Notes under the pieces: model-generated
What the model saw: the letters and a program-made list of their open reading frames with translations, nothing else
What the model was told of the DNA's origin: nothing
Databases searched by the model: none
DNA from: Nectonema munidae
Lineage: Eukaryota; Nematomorpha; Nectonematoida; Nectonematidae
NCBI GenBank assembly: GCA_030549495.1
Contig: JAUIRK010000014.1
Span: 902,501-966,500 of the forward strand
Length of the DNA: 64,000 nt
Reading direction: 5' to 3'
Part shown: piece after piece, positions 60,601-64,000 of the stretch
How positions within the stretch are numbered: position 1 is the stretch's first letter
How the letters are laid out: every line of letters begins with the position of its first letter
Translations under genes and position numbers: made by a program

Positions 60601-60667
60601 AAATTTATGCACGTTTCTTCACTCCATATTTCCATAGCCTTTTTGATAAGAAATTGATAAATGTCTC
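36492..60667 (-). CDS. secreted astacin-EGF-CUB-TSP1 protein, probably protease-dead
   Basis: Minus-strand exons 60535-60667, 60282-60351, 60129-60227, 57989-58084, 57652-57781, 53383-53508, 49919-50037, 45134-45291, 44948-45102, 42500-43736 and 36492-36624 join with GT/AG borders and consistent phases (about 818 codons, stop included). The order of domains is astacin, EGF-like, CUB, a long charged linker, and TSP1, as in nematode NAS-type astacins. Active astacins have HExxHxxGxxHE and SxMHY around zinc. Here the sites read [12 protein letters not shown] and SVMHF, so the first zinc histidine, the catalytic glutamate and the zinc-side tyrosine are all changed, while the fold-making residues remain. 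The likely role is extracellular binding or a decoy, not cleavage. Signal peptide and propeptide were not firmly placed; candidates are at 61044-61063 and 63744-63970. The gene converges on poc1, whose stop is 2.1 kb away. Confidence 0.88.
37765..37875 (+). mobile_element. TTAA MITE, copy C
   Basis: TTAA is present at both ends (37765-37768 and 37872-37875). It has GGACCAGTGTTCCAAGAAAC and CTGCTTTAAATATTTGAAAT of the family. It abuts the hAT MITE at 37940. Confidence 0.75.
37940..38275. mobile_element. hAT-type MITE with 8-bp target duplication
   Basis: The ends CAGTAGTTCGTAAAC and (reverse complement of the right) CAGTAGTTCTCAACC are hAT-like terminal repeats. TGCTAGAC flanks both sides exactly (37932-37939 and 38276-38283). 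At 336 bp it has no transposase. It lies in the last intron of the astacin-like gene. Confidence 0.9.
39026..39852. mobile_element. MULE-like MITE with sub-repeated arms and 10-bp duplication
   Basis: Arms of roughly 110-160 bp are inverted copies: the left has CAGTTCGTCGAACATATCGT and TTCGAATGAACATTTAGTCG, the right their reverse complements with reiterated TTCGACRAA motifs. Outer ends are GTGACCGGA and TCCGGGCAC. CATCATCATC flanks both sides (39016-39025 and 39853-39862). The target is itself a CAT repeat, so the duplication is less decisive. It carries no transposase. Confidence 0.8.
40894..40920 (-). repeat. hairpin module, second copy
   Basis: On the minus strand CTGAAGAAGACTAG, loop TTTTT, then AGTCGAAACCGG. 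It has the same layout as the module at 36227. Confidence 0.5.
41427..41640 (+). mobile_element. SINE with tRNA-like head and V-domain-like core
   Basis: A tRNA-like head (GCCGGTGACATACTGGTTAG then B-box-like GGTTAGATTACC) is followed by GATGTCAGGAAGAGCATCTG, close to the conserved V-SINE core GTGTCAGGAAGGGCATCCGG. It differs from the three-copy SINE family in this window. Confidence 0.72.
42500..43736 (-). CDS. astacin-like exon: charged linker and TSP1 start
   Basis: A 1237-bp exon, the only long one in the gene. It starts [20 protein letters not shown] and runs for about 370 residues as a hydrophilic, Asn/Lys/Arg/Glu-rich linker. The linker carries dibasic sites ([17 protein letters not shown]) that look like furin-type cleavage sites. 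It ends in a TSP1 module, [20 protein letters not shown] then [11 protein letters not shown], with the WxxW tryptophans and CSxxC. Donor GTAAGT, phase 2. Confidence 0.92.
44948..45102 (-). CDS. astacin-like exon: end of CUB domain
   Basis: It reads [20 protein letters not shown] then [20 protein letters not shown] and [11 protein letters not shown], matching the CUB end (CG...SxSNxMxVxFxSxxxxxxxGFxA). The donor is GTAGGT. Confidence 0.88.
45103..45133 (-). other. 31-bp intron in the CUB domain
   Basis: The minus strand shows GTGAGGCC... to ...CTCCTTCAG, exactly 31 bp. Removing it keeps the CUB frame (ATGP then SAESPKRAF); reading through meets a TGA at once. It has a good donor and a pyrimidine-rich acceptor but almost no room for a branch point. 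A frameshifting deletion or sequence error is the alternative. Confidence 0.65.
45134..45291 (-). CDS. astacin-like exon: CUB middle
   Basis: It reads [20 protein letters not shown] then [20 protein letters not shown] and [16 protein letters not shown]...C...LEI is the CUB core. The donor is AG|GTGAGG, phase 2. Confidence 0.88.
46058..46120. repeat. short tandem duplication
   Basis: CGGTTAGGCTCTTACGACCC and CGGCTCTTGCGACCCGATTC repeat the same block within 60 bp. Confidence 0.55.
46391..46520 (+). mobile_element. TTAA MITE, copy D
   Basis: AACCCTTTCAGTCACAATGG at the left, GGTCACCAGTGACAAACAAA, and GAAAGTCAGATGATTAAT; the right end GGAAAGTGTTAA is decayed. Confidence 0.62.
47845..47960. repeat. 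possible hAT-type terminus
   Basis: GAGTGGTTTCCAGCGTGGAC followed by a GC-richer stretch resembles CAGTGGTT-type hAT ends, but no partner end or target duplication was found. Confidence 0.3.
48335..48424 (+). mobile_element. TTAA MITE, copy E (partial)
   Basis: GTCTGCTTTAAATATAGAAA and TCTGCTCCTAACAGGGTTAA match the core and right end of the family; the left end is worn. Confidence 0.6.
49919..50037 (-). CDS. astacin-like exon: start of CUB domain
   Basis: It contains [20 protein letters not shown] then WNFE, the first strands of a CUB domain (SPNFPxxYxxxxxCxWxI). Acceptor TTTTATTTCAG. Confidence 0.9.
50310..50372 (-). mobile_element. hAT-type terminus (one end)
   Basis: The minus strand begins CAGTTGTTGCCAAACTTCTA, close to the CAGTGGTTCCCAAACTT class of hAT ends, followed by a C-rich stretch. 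No partner end was seen. Confidence 0.45.
51124..51308 (+). repeat. two direct copies of a 71-bp block, 114 bp apart
   Basis: ATGACCATTCTTT...TTTTTAAGCACTACGCCATT...GTTGATGACCRTAGTGGTCG then AAAAT occurs at 51124-51194 and 51238-51308. Each copy ends in the GACC-loop-GGTC-GAAA hairpin seen at 36227 and is followed downstream by AAAAGTTTTACT. Tandem terminal blocks with such hairpins are a feature of Penelope-like elements, so this may be an old tail of one. Confidence 0.7.
51470..51824 (+). pseudogene. DDE_3 (IS630/Tc1-like) transposase fossil
   Basis: [16 protein letters not shown] (51610-51657) is the second-Asp block (DNAxIHK). [20 protein letters not shown] through EMIKEAL (to 51824) is the third block, YSPxLNPIExxFSxxK. 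The catalytic Glu of NPIE is Lys here. A stop and frame change lie between the blocks, and only the C-terminal third remains. Confidence 0.78.
52284..52401 (+). repeat. (TG)n microsatellite with TTG and CG interruptions
   Basis: About 118 bp of TGTGTG units broken by TTG and CG. ORFs across it (VCVCVC) are meaningless. Confidence 0.95.
52624..52707. repeat. tandem duplication of a 40-bp unit
   Basis: CGATACTATAAATCATAATC then GCATTYAACTGTAAAATTAT occurs at 52624 and again at 52668 with one mismatch and a 4-bp spacer. Confidence 0.9.
53383..53508 (-). CDS. astacin-like exon: EGF-like module
   Basis: It reads [20 protein letters not shown] then [17 protein letters not shown]. The spacing C-x6-C-x2-GGY-x4-NC-x2-C-x-CP-x2-(F)-x3-C matches the EGF-like module after the astacin domain in nematode NAS proteins. 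Confidence 0.9.
54337..54717. mobile_element. hAT-type MITE, 8-bp target duplication
   Basis: Ends are AGAGATGTATCGGATATCCG and, inverted on the right, CATCCGATACATCTCT. GGATATCCGCATCCGC-type repeats fill both arms. TCAATCAT flanks it on both sides (54329-54336 and 54718-54725), the right size for hAT. The right border is 4 bp longer than the left, so its exact edge is uncertain. Confidence 0.75.
54735..55445 (+). pseudogene. LINE reverse-transcriptase C-terminal fragment
   Basis: The frame at 54750-55445 (231 codons) starts in the RT thumb: [10 protein letters not shown], then [60 protein letters not shown] and [20 protein letters not shown]. This follows Jockey/CR1-type LINEs (LGVxFDxxLxWxxHI...YA..VWG). 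The RT active site FADD lies upstream and is missing, so it is 5'-truncated. It has no stop over 231 codons, which suggests moderate age. It lies in an intron of the astacin-like gene, antisense to it, immediately after a hAT MITE. Confidence 0.85.
56196..56312. repeat. small inverted-repeat element
   Basis: CAACTCGTACCAAACCACTT...CAACTTGCC is answered by GGCGAGTTGGTTGGTGCGAG about 60 bp later. No target duplication was recognised. Confidence 0.5.
57435..57568. mobile_element. Tigger/pogo-like right end (truncated)
   Basis: The right end, inverted, reads CAGTAGAATGTCACTTAACG followed by ACCAC, and TA follows at 57569. Inside is GGTCGTAATCCCGGATAAGC. The left terminus is absent. It is related in style to the complete MITE at 24273. 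Confidence 0.65.
57652..57781 (-). CDS. astacin-like exon: C-terminal end of astacin domain
   Basis: It contains [40 protein letters not shown] and YC. The pattern IG...[13 protein letters not shown] is the standard end of an astacin catalytic domain. Confidence 0.92.
57989..58084 (-). CDS. astacin-like exon: Met-turn
   Basis: It reads [20 protein letters not shown] then [12 protein letters not shown]. The Met-turn methionine is kept, but the tyrosine of SxMHY is Phe. 32 codons, donor GTAAGG. Confidence 0.92.
60129..60227 (-). CDS. astacin-like exon: altered zinc-binding helix
   Basis: It reads [17 protein letters not shown], then [12 protein letters not shown]. The family pattern VxHELxHxxGFxHExxRxDRD aligns without gaps, so the first His is Glu and the catalytic Glu is Gln; the second and third His and the RxDRD tail are kept. 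33 codons, donor GTAAAA. Confidence 0.9.
60282..60351 (-). CDS. astacin-like exon: CxSYVGR block
   Basis: It reads [20 protein letters not shown] then NCIE, matching GCxSYVGRxGGxQxxxLxxxC of astacins. The donor is GTAGCC, a weak but valid GT, and the following intron is only 54 bp. Confidence 0.85.
60535..60667 (-). CDS. astacin-like exon: N-terminal astacin helix
   Basis: It reads [20 protein letters not shown] then [20 protein letters not shown], matching the astacin helix A and first cysteine (AMxxWxxxTCIxF). Acceptor GTTTTTAG, donor GTAAGT. It enters with two bases of a codon, so the upstream exon must end in phase 1. Confidence 0.9.
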
Positions 60668-61043
60668 CTAAAAACAAACAAAAAAAGGATTAAAGATATA
60701 ATTTCATACTTTTATTGAAGAAGGTGAAGATTTAAGCAAATAAAGAAAATTAATATTACAAACAATTAAATACACCTACATCAGCAATTTTCAAATAGTG
60801 ATAAATGTACTCTTTGGGGTAAAAAAATGTTGGGGCTAAAGAAGTTACCTTAAAAAGTATAGCAGGCCTGCAGAAGTCTTTCCTAATCTACTGTCTATTA
60901 ATAATGATTATTTGAGCGATAAACAACAAACAATCCAATCATGCAAATAAATATATTTCATTTGAACATGACACTTGAGCCGTTTTACACGCGAATTTTT
61001 TTGCCGCAATTTAATACTTCAAGTAATAATGATGGCATCTCAC

Positions 61044-61063
61044 CTCTTTTTTCACTGGTGAGA
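61044..61063 (-). CDS. candidate 20-bp micro-exon of the astacin-like gene
   Basis: Between an acceptor (CTTTTTAG) and a donor (GTGAGA) lie 20 bp that would read LTSEKRG into DIYQFL. The phase is right for the next exon, and astacins often have a short LTxE-type stretch just before this helix. The segment is very short and could be chance. Confidence 0.35.
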
Positions 61064-61355
61064 CTAAAAAGTGCTGCAAAATGTCGTATATTCAAAAAGT
61101 GCTGCATTTACAAATCACTTCTTTCCTAATAACGGCTAAAATATTTCTTTTTTTTTTAATTTAAAGTTATGAAATGTTTGATAAGTTATTTCAATTTTGA
61201 ACATTTTTATCTTGTTTAAATCATGTGATACGCTTACCGTTATAATGCCAAAGCTAATAAAAAAATGCATATCTCATTATTATCATCCTCTTTGTAACAT
61301 TGAAAATTTTTGTATGAAAGTAAGAGGTAAAAATTTTTTTAACATTACAAAGAGG

Positions 61356-61525
61356 CAAAAGGTAAAGGTACCGTAGGGTGTTTTCATCGAGAAGGCACAA
61401 TTGCGGCGCCGCTTGTATCGAACTATGAGAAAGTAGGCTTGATGCGGGATCGAACCCAAGACCTTGAGTTATCGAAACCCAGTACCTAACCAACCTTACT
61501 CACGCCCCCATATTTTACATTATTG
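61356..61525 (-). mobile_element. tRNA-derived SINE, copy 3, with 13-bp target duplication
   Basis: The body (about 61361-61507) matches copies 1 and 2, with A-box-like GTTGGTTAGGT and B box GGTTCGATCCC on the minus strand. A perfect 13-bp direct repeat, CATTACAAAGAGG, flanks it (61343-61355 and 61526-61538), as expected for LINE-assisted insertion. Confidence 0.88.
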
Positions 61526-62224
61526 CATTACAAAGAGGTAAATGAGGAAAAAACTATTGAGAACCACTGAACTAAATGATCGTGGAAACATAGTTTGAAA
61601 CGATAAATTAGCGAGGCATCCTTTAAAATTTTGATCTAAATAAAAAATAGATAAATGAAAGAACATGTATAAAATTTGCGTCAATTAATTGATCTTGGAA
61701 TTAGAGAGTAATATTTCACTCCAAAAGATTTTTTGAGTTAACATTTTCATAAAATCATAATTTTCAATAAATAAAATTGATCAGACTTTTGTATTTCTAC
61801 TTTTAATCGGTGGTTCAACCAAAAATTATTCTTATAGACTAGTTTAATCGAAACTTATGGGAGACAAGGTGACCCAAATGTAAAGGCGTACAAATAAAGA
61901 AGAGGCAAATCTTTTGCTTATGTGGAGTGTTGGCATACGGTAGCTTTTTCATAAAAAAAATCGGTTCGAAATTAAGTACGAAAAAACGAAATTAAGATAA
62001 CTAACCAAATTCGTCACGATTTCGATGGCAGTATGCTTTTTTATTGGAACGTTTAATTTTAAAACAATTTATCAAGTGGAATGCCGTTAGTTGAGTGAAA
62101 GCATATTCCAGTCGATAAGTAGTTCTTTTATTTGTTAGGTTTTATTCATTCAACACCACTTTGTTAAACATATTTATGATATAATCCATAAAGAATATCA
62201 AATATTTCTACAAGTTTAAATCCT

Positions 62225-62345
62225 TTTATATTTAGCTATCTCTCAAGTGAGTGTTGAAAGAATTTTTCTGCTCTGAAAAACGTTTTAAGTGATAAAAGAT
62301 AAAGACGGCATAGTTGAGAGCATTCTTTTTTACGTTGGAACTTTT
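62225..62345 (+). pseudogene. hAT transposase C-terminal remnant
   Basis: Reading past frame changes, the segment carries the hAT dimerisation motif: VSVERIF then FSALKNVLSDKR and a VESILF-like tail, as in hAT proteins (SVERxFSxLKxxLSDxR). Stops lie on both sides. Confidence 0.65.
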
Positions 62346-62399
62346 GAATTTTGTGAATTAACTTTTTTAACATTTGTCCAACTTTATATTAATTTGTTA

Positions 62400-63700
62400 T
62401 TTAACATTAAATATCAAATTTGATGCTCATGATTTTGCTTTCTTATACGCCCTCTTTATTCTATGCAATGATTATACTAAAGAGAATCCGATGCATTTAT
62501 TGACAAGGTAATAAACTTCAAAAGAATATTTTGCTTATGTTCGATTACGTCATTGCGTTTCAATCTTTTGAAATTTTATACGTTTTGTGGTTAGAATTTT
62601 TTAAAAAGCCATTCACTTGGAGTATTTTTTACTTGTCGGCGTTCCAACTTAGGAAGAATTATTTAGACAGTCCAACTTCTTCCAAAAAATCTGCATTTAA
62701 ACTGCTTTTTTATATGAGTTCCATTAATATAATTAAATTCATATGGATTTAAATCAGTGCACCCTTAAAAACTAAAAATGGCGCATAAGAAAAGCAGTCA
62801 AACTTCCTCTAAAATGAATTAAACTTAGGAGCTTTATCTTGATTTTCGAAGAGAAATTTCTTTAGTTGCGATGAATTCTGGAATTGAAGAATGTAAAAAA
62901 ACTTTAAGGAGACGACCAAGTAACTATCTTATTTAGTACATATCTGCCTTCTTGAAAGATGTTGCTTCTTCTGGAAAAAAACATTTTCCTTCTCCTGATA
63001 GTCAAAGAAGGTGCTAAGGCTACGTTTCTAAGAAAAACAGAGCAAAGTGACTACAAAAGAAATACTCCTCTTCTCATCAAAATCATTTATTGCACGATTT
63101 CATCACTTTCTAAATAAAAATTCTGACTTTACTCTCCCAAATGTATAATTAATCCCTAGATGCTTATGTTTCATTTTTTTTTAAATAAAAGTACGTTGTT
63201 TCGAGTGCATTCTATTGTCTCTTTTTGATACGAAATAATCTAACTTAGAATTAAGAGAAAAATGACTTTTTTCAAAAATGTCATTCTAAAATGGCTCTTC
63301 AAGGGTGACTAATTAAAGATCTGTTAAACCAAAACGTGAAAAGTAAAAATTGTTACTGACAAATATTTAAATTTGACATAAAATTATGATTTTATGACCC
63401 ATATTCTAATCGAAAGTTATATTTGACAAAATTTCAATGACTTTTTCCAGTAAACCAGAGGACTTTGCTTTCTAAGTGTTTTTGTTTTCAGTTATTGTAG
63501 TTTGGATCATTTTGACTTTCGAAAGTTTTCACAAAAAAACCAATCAAGGTATACACGGTTTAACTTAAAAGGTTCAAATATTTGGAATAGTTGTTAAGGA
63601 GAATTACGCGAAATTGATTGAGCAAATTTATAGTGAACGATCGCATTTGGCCACAAAAATTCATTGAATTGTCCAAGGACAAGACTTCTTTTATTCTTGG
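62400..63700. other. no gene firmly seen
   Basis: If the upstream candidates are right, this is part of the 5' region of the astacin-like gene. A minus-strand stretch near 62960-63046 (KRSLSTFFDYQEKENVFFQ after TTTTTCTTAG) might be an exon but has no usable donor or family match. Confidence 0.3.
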
Positions 63701-63743
63701 AGCTTGCGGGAGGCTCAAAATGTTTTATATTGGACATACTCAC

Positions 63744-63768
63744 CATGATATCACCTTCAAATAAGCCT
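63744..63768 (-). CDS. candidate propeptide micro-exon with FEGD motif
   Basis: The minus strand reads GLFEGDIM before a good donor (GTGAGT). FxGD is the aspartate-switch motif of astacin propeptides. Acceptor CAAATTCAG. It does not join in phase to the candidate exon at 63848, so an intermediate exon or a different model is needed. Confidence 0.35.
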
Positions 63769-63847
63769 CTGAATTTGTTGAAATTCTTAAAATGTATACG
63801 AGATATTAAATTTTTGAAAATAAATAAATGCCATTTGATGAGTTTAC

Positions 63848-63970
63848 CTCAGCTACAGCCGGTAGTTGATAGCGGTAAAGTAAAGCTTTTGTTCTTCTAT
63901 AGTGTAAGCCTTGAAGAGTTTTAAAATCTTCGTCTTTAATGCCTGCCAAAATTTTTGTTTCTTTTTCCTT
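63848..63970 (-). CDS. candidate upstream exon of the astacin-like gene
   Basis: 41 codons open between ATTTATCAG and GTAAAC on the minus strand: KEKETKILAGIKDEDFKTLQ then GLHYRRTKALLYRYQLPAVA and E. Composition is protein-like and its place suits a propeptide, but no family match is claimed. Confidence 0.35.
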
Positions 63971-64000
63971 CTGATAAATTTAAAAGCATCATGATTAAAA

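Noticed and set aside
1-64000. CRISPR array, bacterial operons, rRNA
   Set aside because: No regularly spaced repeats, no dense co-directional ORFs and no rRNA-like sequence; the window is eukaryotic with introns.

Overview
This is a window of AT-rich, intron-rich animal nuclear DNA. It holds two multi-exon host genes that converge near 34-36 kb, set in a dense bed of decayed transposons. There are no long host ORFs apart from one 1.2-kb exon; the genes were assembled by hand from short exons with GT/AG borders and matching phases. The astacin-EGF-CUB-TSP1 architecture of the second gene is typical of nematode NAS metalloproteases, which hints at a nematode or other ecdysozoan. POC1, however, is missing from Caenorhabditis as far as I know, so a rhabditid is unlikely. 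I cannot name the species.

Gene 1 (+ strand, 8619-34346 or longer) is a POC1-like WD40 centriole protein. Nine exons join without a phase conflict and end in a short coiled coil and a stop. Only the first roughly 40-45 residues were not found. Gene 2 (- strand, 60667 or higher down to 36492) is a secreted astacin-family protein with eleven phase-consistent exons: astacin domain, EGF-like module, CUB domain, a linker of about 370 residues rich in basic sites, and a TSP1-like C-terminus. Its zinc-site motif reads [12 protein letters not shown] instead of HExxHxxGxxHE, and the Met-turn reads SVMHF instead of SxMHY. It is therefore probably a protease-dead astacin. One of its introns appears to be only 31 bp. 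Possible propeptide and mature-N-terminus micro-exons lie at 61.0 kb and 63.7-64.0 kb.

Mobile elements fill the rest. From left to right: a piggyBac transposase open to the window edge, beside a truncated hAT transposase (0-2.7 kb); a pogo/Tigger-type inverted-repeat element (5.2-5.6 kb); a complete-ended MULE with 9-bp target duplication and a SINE inside its right arm (9.4-12.3 kb); a piggyBac fossil (18.7-19.6 kb); a Tigger-like MITE (24.3 kb); LINE tails (25.7-26.2 and 54.7-55.4 kb); hAT fossils (26.5, 28.8-30.4, 62.2 kb); hAT-type MITEs with 8-bp duplications (37.9 and 54.3 kb); a MULE-like MITE with a 10-bp duplication (39.0 kb); a DDE_3-type transposase fossil (51.5 kb); three copies of one tRNA-derived SINE; one SINE with a V-domain-like core (41.4 kb); and about seven copies of a TTAA-flanked MITE. 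Most of these sit in introns of the two host genes.
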